DNA of 64,000 bases from Paenibacillus albicereus (GTDB taxonomy: Bacteria; Bacillota; Bacilli; Paenibacillales; Paenibacillaceae). Shown in pieces: positions 41,810 through 53,213 of this stretch (position 1 is the first letter of the stretch; each line of letters starts with the position of its first letter). Location: contig NZ_CP051428.1 in the NCBI RefSeq assembly GCF_012676905.1, positions 5,019,001 to 5,083,000 on the forward strand, given 5' to 3'. The translations under genes were made by a program, and so were the position numbers. The notes below the pieces were generated by a model. That model saw only the letters and a list, made by a program, of their open reading frames with translations. It was not told the origin of the DNA and searched no databases.

Positions 41810-43014
41810 CAGCGGCCTCCCTCGCCGGCGCCGGACGAAGCCCTCGCGCCTCCCGCAAGCCCGGACCCCGCCGCTGTGCCGCCTGCCGATCCGCCCGCAG
41901 CTCCGCCTCCCGCCGCCGCGCCGCCTTTCGATCCGCCTCCCTCTGCCGAGACGCCCGGACCCCCAGCGCGTCTCCCGCCAGCGCCCGCTCCAGCGCCGCC
42001 CGCGCCCTGGGCGAGCGCGGCCAGCGCTTCCTCGCTCGGCACGGGCACGCGCGCCAGCGCGTCCTGCACGATGCGCTCGGCGGCGGCCGGCTGCGGCTCC
42101 TGGCGGCGGCGCGGCACGATGCGGTGGGCGCACGCCGGCACGGCCAGCCGCTTGATGTCGTCGGGCAGCACGTACGCGCGCCCCTGCATCGCCGCGTACG
42201 CCTGCGCCGCGCGCAGCCACGCCTGGGTGCCGCGCGGGCTGATGCCGAGCCGCGCGTCCGGATGCTCGCGCGTCGCCTCCGCGAGCTCGACGAGATAGGC
42301 GAGCAGGTCGGGATGGACCGCGACCTCGCGGCACCGGCGCTGCGCCTCCAGCAGCTGCGCCTCTCGGGACCGGTTCCCTTCGTCCGCGCGGCCGCCCGCC
42401 GCCGCGGAGCCTTTGCCGCCCGCGACCCCGCCCCGCTCCAGCCGTCCCTCCGCCGTCCGCCGCAGGATCTCGACGCCCTCCGCCCGATCCGGGTAGCCGA
42501 GCTTCATGCGGATCATGAACCGGTCCATCTGCGCCTCCGGCAGCGGAAACGTGCCCTGGCTGTCGATCGGATTCTGCGTCGCGAGCACGAGGAACGGCTC
42601 CCGCAGCGCCATCGTCTCGCCCTCGATGCTGATCTGGCGCTCCTCCATGCACTCGAGCAGGCTCGACTGCGTGCGCGGCGTCGCCCGGTTGATCTCGTCG
42701 GCAAGCACGATCTGCGTGAACAGCGGGCCCGGACGGAAGCGGAACTCGCCTTCCTTCTGGTTGTAGTAGTGGATGCCTGTCAGGTCCGACGGCAGCAGGT
42801 CCGGCGTGAACTGCACCCGGCGGAACTCCAGCCCGAGCGCCGCCGCCAGCGACTGCGCGAGCAGCGTCTTGCCCGTCCCCGGCACGTCCTCCAGCAGCAC
42901 ATGGCCCGAGGCGAGCAGCGCCGTCAGCAGCAGCTCCACCTCCTCCCCCTTGCCTACGATTGTCTGCGCCAAGCTTGTCCGAACGGCATCGGCAAGCGCT
43001 TTCACCTGTTCCAT
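41809..43014 (-). CDS. MoxR-family AAA+ ATPase with extended Gly/Ala tail
   Basis: The 401-residue ATPase has Walker A GTGKT (46-50, LLEDVPGTGKTLLAQ), Walker B IVLADEINRA near 102, sensor 1 in FLVLATQNPID and the downstream ARLGISPRGTQAW. It should act as a chaperone for the DUF58 partner. Two parts are unusual: an inserted Gly/Ala/Arg stretch near 208-225, and a C-terminal tail of about 65 residues made almost only of Gly, Ala and Ser. Family members normally end near 320-335. GGAGAGAGGAC precedes the ATG. It leads the three-gene operon. Confidence 0.93.
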   Translation of the reverse strand: MEQVKALADAVRTSLAQTIVGKGEEVELLLTALLASGHVLLEDVPGTGKTLLAQSLAAALGLEFRRVQFTPDLLPSDLTGIHYYNQKEGEFRFRPGPLFTQIVLADEINRATPRTQSSLLECMEERQISIEGETMALREPFLVLATQNPIDSQGTFPLPEAQMDRFMIRMKLGYPDRAEGVEILRRTAEGRLERGGVAGGKGSAAAGGRADEGNRSREAQLLEAQRRCREVAVHPDLLAYLVELAEATREHPDARLGISPRGTQAWLRAAQAYAAMQGRAYVLPDDIKRLAVPACAHRIVPRRRQEPQPAAAERIVQDALARVPVPSEEALAALAQGAGGAGAGAGGRRAGGPGVSAEGGGSKGGAAAGGGAAGGSAGGTAAGSGLAGGARASSGAGEGGR

Positions 43015-43264
43015 GTCCTCTCTCCTCCCCGGCCCTCGGCCGCCCTCTGTCTCCTGATTCTACCAAAAGCCGGCCGCCCTGGCACGGAAAGCCGCCCGAA
43101 AAAGGAGGACGGGCCGCCCGGCTCCTGCTACACTGGAGCCAGAAGCTTTGCGCTAGGGAGGCCAGCTCGTCGGCTGCCTCCCGCTTCCTTTGCTGCAGGA
43201 GGCGCTCCGCCTCCTGACCCCATTCCCGTCAGGCCGAGCGCCTGCCCGAAAGGCTGTGAGCTCC

Positions 43265-43993
43265 TTGTCTCATCCGCACGAACAACCGAACTCGACTCCT
43301 GCTTCTGATCCGACTGCGACTACATCGCCGTCAAGCCCGCCCGAAGCCGAATCGCTCCTCGCCGCGGCCGAAGCCTACGCCCGCGCCGAGCTCGGCGGCG
43401 ATACGAGCGGCCACGACTGGTGGCATGTCCAGCGCGTCGCCGACATGGCCCGCCGCCTCGCCGCCGACGAAGGCGCCGATCCGTTCCTCTGCGTGCTGGC
43501 CGCGCTGCTGCACGACGTCGCCGACGAGAAGCTGAACCCGTCCAAGGAAGCGGGCATGGCCAAGGTCGCCTCCTGGCTGGAGGCGCGCGAGCTGGCCGAC
43601 GGGGACCGGGAGCATGTGCTGGAGATCATCGGCACGATGTCCTACAATGGCGGGGCGAATCCCCCGATGCGCACGCTGGAGGGCCGCGTCGTCCAGGACG
43701 CCGACCGGCTGGACGCGATCGGCGCCATCGCCGTCGCGCGCACGTTCGTCTATGCCGGCCACGTCGGCCATCCGATCCATGATCCCGAGCTGCCGCCGCG
43801 CGACAGCCTCGTGCTGACGTCCGAGGAATACCGCAGGGGCAAAAGCACGGCGATCAACCATTTTCACGAGAAGCTCCTGAAGCTCAAGGACCGCCTCAAC
43901 ACGCCTGCGGCCAAGTCCATCGCCGAGCAGCGCCATGCCTTCATGCGGAGCTATCTGGAGCAGTTCCAGCAGGAGTGGGACGGCGAGCGGTAG
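43265..43993 (+). CDS. HD-domain phosphohydrolase (YedJ-like)
   Basis: The protein contains an HD domain with GHDWWHVQRVADMAR (first His), LLHDVADEK (His-Asp) and the distal VQDADRLDAIGAI, which is the signature of the YedJ group of metal-dependent phosphohydrolases. The substrate is unknown. The start is uncertain: no ATG precedes the conserved part; TTG at 43265 with AAAGG 11 bases upstream and GTG at 43256 are both possible. The predicted N-terminal 25 residues are Ser/Thr/Pro-rich. The alpha/beta hydrolase gene follows after 37 bases. Confidence 0.85.
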   Translation: MSHPHEQPNSTPASDPTATTSPSSPPEAESLLAAAEAYARAELGGDTSGHDWWHVQRVADMARRLAADEGADPFLCVLAALLHDVADEKLNPSKEAGMAKVASWLEARELADGDREHVLEIIGTMSYNGGANPPMRTLEGRVVQDADRLDAIGAIAVARTFVYAGHVGHPIHDPELPPRDSLVLTSEEYRRGKSTAINHFHEKLLKLKDRLNTPAAKSIAEQRHAFMRSYLEQFQQEWDGER

Positions 43994-44030
43994 CATCGCT
44001 GCGGCACCATCACAAGCTAAGGAGGATGCC

Positions 44031-44888
44031 ATGACCCGAGAGATCCGCTTGCTGACAGCCGAGGAAGGAACATGCGAATATTCGATTGCCGGAAGCGGCC
44101 CGCCGGTGTTGCTTTTCCATGGAGGGCATTCCAATTGCCTGGAGGAGTTCGGCATCCGCTCCTTGCTGCATGCGGGCTATTCGGTCTTGATTCCGTCCCG
44201 TGCCGGATATGGGAGGACGACGCCGCTTCGGGACCTGGAGGCCGCCTGCCGCCTCTATGGCCGAGCGGTCGAACGTTCTGCGTCCGGCAAGGTCCACGTC
44301 ATCGCCGTATCGGCCGGCGGACCCTCCGCCATCGCCTTCTGCTCCCTCTATCCGGAGCGGGTCGCCAGCCTCGTGCTGCAATGCGCCGTTGCGAAGCCTT
44401 GGCTCGGCCCGTCCGACTCGACGTATCGAGCGGCGCGGCGGATGTTCAACCCCCGCATGGAAAAAACGGTATGGACCGCTCTGGCCGTTTTTTCCTCGGC
44501 TTTTCCAGCATTGGCCTTCCGCTCGATGGCTCCATCCTTCTCCTGCTTGCCCTACTCCGATGTCCGCAAGCGTCTCGCTCCAGATTATCGCGATGCGTTC
44601 CGCCGCATGTGCTCCCGCTACCGCTCCGGATTCGGGTTCCTCATCGACCTGGAGCAGACCGGCCACGACTATTCTCGGGAACTCGCCGGCATCCAGGCGC
44701 CATCGCTGGTCTTGCACAGCCCTCAGGACGCTTCCGTCCCCTTCGCCCATGCCCATCACGCGCACAGCCTGCTGGCCCGATCGGAGCTGGTCGAGCTCGA
44801 CAGCTGGGGGCATCTGATCTGGCTGGACCAGCATGCGGCAGAGCATGACCGACTGCTTCTTTCTTTTCTGGAACGCTCGGCGCGCTGA
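44031..44888 (+). CDS. Alpha/beta hydrolase
   Basis: The 285-residue product shows the alpha/beta hydrolase fold: oxyanion region LLFHGGHSN, nucleophile elbow AVSAGGPSA with Ser near 101, acid in LHSPQDASVP and the catalytic His in SWGHLIWLDQH. There is no signal peptide, so it is cytoplasmic. The ester or amide substrate cannot be guessed. TAAGGAGGATGCC precedes the ATG, and the close spacing to the HD gene suggests one transcript. Confidence 0.9.
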   Translation: MTREIRLLTAEEGTCEYSIAGSGPPVLLFHGGHSNCLEEFGIRSLLHAGYSVLIPSRAGYGRTTPLRDLEAACRLYGRAVERSASGKVHVIAVSAGGPSAIAFCSLYPERVASLVLQCAVAKPWLGPSDSTYRAARRMFNPRMEKTVWTALAVFSSAFPALAFRSMAPSFSCLPYSDVRKRLAPDYRDAFRRMCSRYRSGFGFLIDLEQTGHDYSRELAGIQAPSLVLHSPQDASVPFAHAHHAHSLLARSELVELDSWGHLIWLDQHAAEHDRLLLSFLERSAR

Positions 44889-44925
44889 CGCCTCTTGGCT
44901 GGCCTGGAGCCTCCATGCAGGGACA

Positions 44926-44964
44926 AAAAGGCCCTCGCGGGCCTAGCCCCGAGGACCTTCTTCA
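44926..44964 (-). terminator. Intrinsic terminator of the zinc metallopeptidase gene
   Basis: GGTCCTCG and CGAGGGCC pair around a GC-rich loop, and the minus strand continues TTTTTGTCC. Confidence 0.7.
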
Positions 44965-44976
44965 TCGCTCTTCTTC

Positions 44977-45828
44977 CTACAAGCTCTTCGCGCCGAACGT
45001 ATCGCCGCCCTGGATCGTGCCGGACTCGAAGCCCTTGTAGAACCAGCGCTTGCGCTGCTCCGACGTGCCGTGCGTGAAGCTCTCCGGCACCGCGTAGCCG
45101 CGGGCCTTCTCCTGGATGCTGTCGTCGCCGACCGCGCTCGCGGCCGTGAGCGCCTCCTCGAGATCGCCTTCCTCCAGCAGGTTCTTGCCCTGCGCATGAT
45201 GCGACCAGACGCCGGCGTAGTAGTCCGCCTGCAGCTCGAAGCGCACGAGGTACTTGTTGAACTCCTCCTCGCTCAGCTTGTCGCGCAGCGGCATGATCTT
45301 GTCCGACGTGCCGAGCAGCGTCTGCACGTGATGCCCGACCTCATGGGCGATGACGTAGGCCATGGCGAAGTCGCCCGGAGCCTGGAACTGCTGGCGCAGC
45401 TCGTCATAGAAGCTCAGGTCGATGTACAGCTTGCGGTCGCCCGGGCAGTAGAACGGCCCTACCGCCGCCTGCTGCGTGCCGCAGGCCGACTCGACCGCGT
45501 CGTTGTACAGGACGAGCGTCGGCTTTTCGTACGTCAGGCCCTGTTGCTGGAACAAGCCGCCCCAAATCTCCTCCGTATCGGCCAGCACGACCGAGACGAA
45601 CTGCGACAGCTCCGCCTCCTCGGCCGTCTCCTCGTACGGCTGGGACTGCTCCGTGCCCGCGCCCCCGGTGACGCCGCCGAGCAGGTCGCCCGGGTTGCCG
45701 CCCATCAGCGTGACGAGGATCAGCAGGATGATGCCGCCGATGCCGCCTCCGATCGCCGTCTTGCCGCCGATGCCCCTGCCCCGGCGGTCCTCCACGTTCG
45801 CGCTGCCTCTTCTCCCTTGCGTCCGCAT
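44977..45828 (-). CDS. Neutral zinc metallopeptidase (YpfJ family)
   Basis: The 283-residue product has an N-terminal membrane helix (about 24-42), then a domain with the zinc motif HEVGHH near residue 163, preceded by ACGTQQAAVGPFYCPGD, a cysteine pair typical of the YpfJ family, and a downstream ELQADYYAGVW that supplies the third ligand. It is probably anchored with its protease domain outside the cell. Substrates are unknown. A terminator follows. Confidence 0.92.
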   Translation of the reverse strand: MRTQGRRGSANVEDRRGRGIGGKTAIGGGIGGIILLILVTLMGGNPGDLLGGVTGGAGTEQSQPYEETAEEAELSQFVSVVLADTEEIWGGLFQQQGLTYEKPTLVLYNDAVESACGTQQAAVGPFYCPGDRKLYIDLSFYDELRQQFQAPGDFAMAYVIAHEVGHHVQTLLGTSDKIMPLRDKLSEEEFNKYLVRFELQADYYAGVWSHHAQGKNLLEEGDLEEALTAASAVGDDSIQEKARGYAVPESFTHGTSEQRKRWFYKGFESGTIQGGDTFGAKSL

Positions 45829-45937
45829 CCCGTTCTCCTCCGTACCTTCGTTTTATTGAAGATATACCCGCATCGGGACGGTTGACGCGAAGGGAGCGCA
45901 AAGGACGTCGGCCAGCCGGAAGTCCGCGAGCCGGGGC

Positions 45938-47419
45938 CTAGAAGAAGCAGCCGCCGTAATCGGCCTTGCGGTCGCGCCACACCATATGCACATGGCCGCG
46001 GCCGGGGAGCGCCTCCTCCGCCAGCGTGACGGTCTCCAGCCACAGGCGCGGACCGTCGATCCGGACATACGAGCCAGGCACGCGGTCGTCCGTCGAGCCC
46101 GACCAGCCGATATACGTCCGCTCCAGCGCTTCGGGCGAAAGGTAATCCGCGAGCAGCGCCTGCGCCGACGCGGGCGCGGCCGTCCGCACCCAGGCGGCGA
46201 CGGACGCGCGCACCCGCTGCTTCTGCTGCTCGCCGAGGTGGGAGTACGGGATGCCCTCCGCCTCGGGAAAGTGCCCGTCCTTGCCCGGGCCGAGCAGCAC
46301 GTCGGCGCGGCTGTCGCCGAGGCGGGCCGCCGCCATCTGGTCGGGCGGCAGCGAGCGCAGCATCGCGTACATGCTCTCCAGGCGCGGCTCCATGACCGCC
46401 CAGTCGCGCCCGCCGGCGGAGAACAGCCGCGGCTCGATGCCGAGGAACATCGGCGTCAGGCCGATCTCGCGCGTGTTGCTGGCGAGGTTGAGCGCGAGGT
46501 GCCGTCCGCTGAGCTGGAGCATCCACGGCTCGCTGCCGCTCGGGTCGCCGAGGAACGCGACATGGTACAGCGCCGAGCCCCAGCGCGGATTGCCCCCGGC
46601 GGCGGACGACATCTTGTCGTCGGCAAGGATGATGCCCCGCGCCGTATCGTAGCCGTCAGCGCTGAGCGCTTCCCGCAGCATCGCCTTGAGCGCCTCCAGG
46701 CTGTCCTCGCCGAGCGTGCCGAGCGCGATGCCGTTGCGCGGGAACTCGTCGACCGGACGGTTGCTCCAGCTGACGGCATGCTTGGCCGTAAAAGGAAGCC
46801 GCAGCGCTTCCCGCTGCGGCGGCGTCAGCGTCGCCTCGAACGCCGTCGCCAGACAGACGAGCCGCGGCGGAGCGTCAGGCTCGTCCGCTCGGGCGGCTGC
46901 GCCCGGCTGGGCGGGCGCAGCCGGGCATCTCGCCTCGGCGGACGGCGCGATCTTGCGCGCCATCGCCTGGCCGACCGCGGCGTCCGCGACCGCCAGGCCG
47001 CTCTTGCCGCCGGGAGGCGCCGGCGTCTGCTTCGTGGGCGGCGGGGCAGGCGCGGGCAAGGGCGCGCGATGAGTCGCCGCAGGCTTCGGAACGGGCGCCG
47101 ACCGTTCGACGCCAGGCGTCTCGCGCGGCGAGCTCGCCCCGAGTGCGGCTTTGATCCGGCTCGGCGCTGGCCGCACCGGGGCTTTCGCCGCTTCTAGCAG
47201 CGCGCTCGCCACGGGCGCGGCCTCCCCCGTCCCGCCTTTCTCCGGCAGCCCCCGTGCCGTTCGTTCCGTCAGGCTCGCCGTACGCGGCGCGATCGCGGCC
47301 GCCTGCACCTCCGCGACGGGGGAAGCGGCTGCCAGCGGCTGTCCGATGCCTGCCGCCCATGCCGCCCATACGGCCGCCGCAGTCCAAGAAGCCGTCCTTT
47401 TCCATCCGCTCTGCTTCAA
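45938..47419 (-). CDS. Secreted DUF3500-domain protein with proline-rich linker
   Basis: The 493-residue product has a signal peptide (hydrophobic core near 12-30), a long Ala/Pro/Arg-rich low-complexity region (about 35-170) and a DUF3500 domain (about 190-485, with HAVSWSNRPVDEF, LHVAF-like LYHVAFLGDPSG, and the C-terminal HVHMVWRDRKADYGGCFF). The function of DUF3500 is unknown. The start is TTG at 47419 with GAGGAGGAC 8 bases upstream. The repetitive linker suggests a cell-wall-spanning or extended region. Confidence 0.8.
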   Translation of the reverse strand: MKQSGWKRTASWTAAAVWAAWAAGIGQPLAAASPVAEVQAAAIAPRTASLTERTARGLPEKGGTGEAAPVASALLEAAKAPVRPAPSRIKAALGASSPRETPGVERSAPVPKPAATHRAPLPAPAPPPTKQTPAPPGGKSGLAVADAAVGQAMARKIAPSAEARCPAAPAQPGAAARADEPDAPPRLVCLATAFEATLTPPQREALRLPFTAKHAVSWSNRPVDEFPRNGIALGTLGEDSLEALKAMLREALSADGYDTARGIILADDKMSSAAGGNPRWGSALYHVAFLGDPSGSEPWMLQLSGRHLALNLASNTREIGLTPMFLGIEPRLFSAGGRDWAVMEPRLESMYAMLRSLPPDQMAAARLGDSRADVLLGPGKDGHFPEAEGIPYSHLGEQQKQRVRASVAAWVRTAAPASAQALLADYLSPEALERTYIGWSGSTDDRVPGSYVRIDGPRLWLETVTLAEEALPGRGHVHMVWRDRKADYGGCFF

Positions 47420-47500
47420 GGTTCTGTCCTCCTCGATCCAATTTCCACCTGCTAGCTTTTTCCTCCCTTCTCCTTTTTATGCGCGGCCTCGGCAAATGCA

Positions 47501-47541
47501 AAAACGTCCAAAGGGGGCGCGTGGCCCGTCCTTTGGACGTC
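47501..47541 (-). terminator. Intrinsic terminator of the second chemoreceptor gene
   Basis: ACGTCCAAAGG and CCTTTGGACGT form an 11-bp stem around a GC-rich loop, followed on the minus strand by TTTTTGC. Confidence 0.8.
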
Positions 47542-47625
47542 GAGTCTGGGCGGACTGGGGCTGGGAAGGGCTGCCGCCTAATCAGGCCTTCCCGCAGCGC
47601 TTGGCCGCGCGGCCACGTGATTCGC

Positions 47626-49317
<1,692 letters not shown>

Positions 49318-49437
49318 GCGAAAATAATCCTTTCCCGATTAGAATGCTTTTTATTTCGACATGATAAGGGAAAGTTATGAGAGAATAATCGCGTTAATTC
49401 GCTAAAGTAAAATTACTTTCAGGAATATTATTTATAT

Positions 49438-49454
49438 ATGAAATTGTATTTCAT
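49438..49454. promoter_or_regulatory. Perfect 7-3-7 palindrome, candidate operator
   Basis: ATGAAAT-TGT-ATTTCAT overlaps the end of the promoter candidate for the DUF1540 gene. No known regulator motif was matched. Confidence 0.4.
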
Positions 49455-49480
49455 AGCCGTTCATGGACGCAGCCATGCGA

Positions 49481-49540
49481 AAAGCCTGCGCGAATCTTGC
49501 AAAAGATTCGCCGCAAGCCGATGGAGGTATAAAAACCTAT
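49481..49540 (+). ncRNA. Candidate structured leader RNA of the DUF1540 gene
   Basis: AGCCT near 49483 pairs with AGGCT near 49533, enclosing a perfect 9-bp hairpin GCGAATCTT / AAGATTCGC capped by a GCAA (GNRA) tetraloop (49490-49511) and a second hairpin with AGGT / ACCT and GAT / ATC pairs. A CGCAAGCC junction strand lies between them. The layout recalls GNRA-docked riboswitches such as c-di-GMP-I, but the conserved 5' block of that class is not present. Confidence 0.35.
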
Positions 49541-49577
49541 CAGGCTCGACCATCCTAAGGCCAAGGAGGTGAAATCC

Positions 49578-49730
49578 ATGGCAAAAGACGTGCGCTGTGA
49601 AGTCAACTCGTGCAAGCACTGGGGTGCCGGCAACAACTGCAACGCATCTTCGATCTATGTCGTAGCCCGCAGCAGCAAGCCCAGCCACTCCGACGAAACC
49701 GACTGCAAAACCTTTGAACCGAAAGTGTGA
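49578..49730 (+). CDS. DUF1540-domain miniprotein
   Basis: A 50-residue protein with the DUF1540 cysteine pattern: VRCEVNSCKHWGAGNNCNAS, then SIYVVA and ETDCKTFEPKV, four cysteines in all, probably a small metal- or disulfide-stabilised fold. Such proteins are common in spore-forming Firmicutes and of unknown function. The ribosome site AAGGAGGTGAAATCC is perfect. A structured leader region lies upstream, and a weak hairpin follows the stop. Confidence 0.85.
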   Translation: MAKDVRCEVNSCKHWGAGNNCNASSIYVVARSSKPSHSDETDCKTFEPKV

Positions 49731-49737
49731 TCCCTCT

Positions 49738-49775
49738 AAAGGCGGCCGTGCCAGCGGTCGCCTTCTCTTCTTTAG
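49738..49775 (+). terminator. Possible terminator of the DUF1540 gene
   Basis: AAGGCGGCC and GGTCGCCTT pair with one wobble, followed by TCTCTTCTTT. Confidence 0.45.
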
Positions 49776-49861
49776 CTTAACCAATAATGATTCTTATTAT
49801 CAGTTGAAACGAAGATTTTCCCATGCGCGCCGAGTCCGCCCTTTCTTGGACAAGCCTTGGA

Positions 49862-49894
49862 ATGCAAAAAGAGGCAGCCGTCTCCGACTGCCCC
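49862..49894 (-). terminator. Intrinsic terminator of the MFS gene at 49927
   Basis: GGCAG and CTGCC arms with one inner wobble enclose GGAGA; the minus strand continues TCTTTTTGC. Confidence 0.6.
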
Positions 49895-49926
49895 TTCGGT
49901 TCAAGTTTCGGCCTCATGCCGTTGCC

Positions 49927-51213
49927 TCATGGCTTCTCCTCCAGCCCCGCTTCCCGAGCTTCCTTCTCCTCGCCCGGCTCGCCCGACGGCTCTCCCGCCC
50001 GGAGCAGCTGCCGGCTGCGTCCGAACCCTATCCCGAGGCCAAAAATGAGCAGGCCGGTCGCGACGAGCAGCCGCTCGATCGGAATTCGGTCCGCCAGCGG
50101 CCCGAACAGCAGCATCCCGAGCGGCATCATCGAGCTGGAGATCATGCCCATCACGCCGAACACCCGGCCGAGATAGCTCTCCTCCACCTTTTGCTGCAGC
50201 AGCACGGTCGCCGGCGTGTTGAACACCGGCATCATAAGGCCGACGAGCGCCATCAGCGCGAGGTAGACCCAGAAGCTCGGCACGACGCCGAGGCCCGCGC
50301 AGGCGAGGCCGGTCACGAGGAAGCTCAGCGTCATCGTATGCGCCTTGTTGCGAAAGCCCTGCCACGCGGCGATGAGCAGGCCGCCCGCCATCATGCCGAC
50401 GGAAAACGCCAGCTCGATCGCCGTCAGCCGCCACAGGTCGGGGCCGAAGCTGCGCGTCACCTGCAGCGGACTGAGAAACGCCGCCGGCGAGATGAGGATC
50501 ATATACAGCGCCATGAAGAAAAAGAACGGCTTGAGGAAGCTATGCTCGCGCACGTAGCGGACTCCCTGCCGCAGGTCGGCCAGGTAGCCCCTCTCCTGCG
50601 CATCCGGGGCCGCCTGCCGCGGCTTCTCCCGAACGAGCAGGAGCAGCGTGAGCACGCCGACGATCGCTGTCGCGACATCGATGAAGAAGATCGCCTGCAG
50701 CGGAGCGACCGACAGCAGCCCGGCGCTGACGACCGGCGCGGCGAACATCGTCATCGCCTGCAGCGTCCCGTTCACTCCGTTCACCCGCGTCAGCTGCTCG
50801 GCCGGCACGAGCTGAGGGATGAACGCGCCGACCGCCGGCGTCTGCACGCCGGTGCCGAGAGCCCGGATGGCGGACATGACGAACAGCAGCCACAGCGCAT
50901 CGTATCCCGCGAGGAACAGCAGCGCCATGACGAGCGTCGTGAGGGCGATCAGGCTGTCCGAGTAAGCGATCAGCTTCTTGCGGTCATACCGGTCAGCCCA
51001 GACGCCGGCGAACGGCGACAGGAAAAACGTCGGCACGAAGCCGCATAAAATCGCGATGGTCATCATCGCTCCGGAATCCGTGCTGAGCGTAATATGCCAC
51101 ATGATGGCGTACTGGACCAGCGAGGACCCGAACAGCGAAATCGTCTGGCCTCCGAGGAACAGCGAGATCGTACGTTTCCAATTCCTATCGGTCGTTGCGG
51201 ATGGGGCAGGCAT
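49927..51213 (-). CDS. MFS transporter (MFS_3, macrolide-efflux type)
   Basis: The 428-residue product has twelve predicted helices. It starts ISLFLGGQTISLFGSSLVQY, carries motif A as SPFAGVWADRYDRKKLIAYSD, and has the central EKPRQ loop, all typical of the Mef/MFS_3 exporters. The C-terminus is a charged EEKEAREAG tail. The ATG at 51213 is preceded by AAGGAGGACG at 11 bases. It appears to be a single-gene unit, and drug export is inferred only from the family. Confidence 0.9.
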   Translation of the reverse strand: MPAPSATTDRNWKRTISLFLGGQTISLFGSSLVQYAIMWHITLSTDSGAMMTIAILCGFVPTFFLSPFAGVWADRYDRKKLIAYSDSLIALTTLVMALLFLAGYDALWLLFVMSAIRALGTGVQTPAVGAFIPQLVPAEQLTRVNGVNGTLQAMTMFAAPVVSAGLLSVAPLQAIFFIDVATAIVGVLTLLLLVREKPRQAAPDAQERGYLADLRQGVRYVREHSFLKPFFFFMALYMILISPAAFLSPLQVTRSFGPDLWRLTAIELAFSVGMMAGGLLIAAWQGFRNKAHTMTLSFLVTGLACAGLGVVPSFWVYLALMALVGLMMPVFNTPATVLLQQKVEESYLGRVFGVMGMISSSMMPLGMLLFGPLADRIPIERLLVATGLLIFGLGIGFGRSRQLLRAGEPSGEPGEEKEAREAGLEEKP

Positions 51214-51354
51214 GCTAAGGCGTCCTCCTTCGGGATCGGCTCTCTGCCGATCGGCTCCTTCCAGTCTAGCATAGACCATACGGGCCGATTTCTTTCCGAT
51301 GGCTTTATTTCCGCGCCGACTCCTCCCGGCCACGGTTTTTTGGGGGAAAATAAA

Positions 51355-51394
51355 AAGACCTCGGACCCGCCGGTTTGGGCGGAGCCGAGGTTCT
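51355..51394 (-). terminator. Intrinsic terminator of the DEAD-box helicase gene
   Basis: ACCTCGG and CCGAGGT form the outer stem of a two-part hairpin with an inner CCGCCC / GGCGG stem; the minus strand continues CTTTTTATTTT. Confidence 0.8.
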
Positions 51395-51512
51395 TGAGCT
51401 TAGTGGATGCGACGCATTGTTTCAGGCAAAACGTCTCGAAAAAGCCGATGCTGTCCGTCCGGAAGGCAAGCACGCCAGGGGGCCGTCAGCGGGAAGCCCG
51501 CTGGCCGGCTTC

Positions 51513-52988
<1,476 letters not shown>

Positions 52989-53139
52989 TGGGTCTCCTAT
53001 CGTTTTGAATGATCTATTTTCACGGGATGGTCGAACTTGCAGGCTCCGTTTTGGTTCAATCCGCGAATATTCATTTCTATCATAACGCAAGCTTCCGACG
53101 AAATATACTGCCCCGGCGCCCGATCGCATGCGATTCGGC

Positions 53140-53184
53140 AAAAAAAACCGCTCCCTCCCGCATCGGACAAAGCGGGAGAAGCGG
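53140..53184 (-). terminator. Intrinsic terminator of the MerR-MFS operon
   Basis: CCGCTTCTCCCGC and GCGGGAGGGAGCGG pair around a loop, with eight T residues on the minus strand. Confidence 0.88.
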
Positions 53185-53213
53185 CTCCGGCAGCGAGGCC
53201 TGGCAGACGCGGA

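Larger units (their letters stand above)
49318..49577 (+). other. AT-rich gap with structured leader ahead of the DUF1540 gene
   Basis: This 260-base stretch separates the divergent chemoreceptor and DUF1540 genes. It contains a perfect 7-3-7 palindrome (49438-49454) and, further on, a region (about 49481-49540) that can fold into a three-way junction; see the separate entries. A TTACTT-N16-TATATG promoter candidate lies near 49413-49440 on the plus strand. Confidence 0.5.

Noticed and set aside
49481-49540. Assigning the leader to the c-di-GMP-I riboswitch class
   Set aside because: The GNRA hairpin and CGCAAGCC are suggestive, but the conserved 5' GGCAAA block and the 3' pairing partner are not present in the expected form, so I list it only as an unassigned structured leader.
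49785-49805. Fur box downstream of the DUF1540 gene (ATGATTCTTATTATCAG)
   Set aside because: It is only a partial match to the 7-1-7 pattern and no gene begins near it in either direction, so it is probably chance in a local AT-rich stretch.
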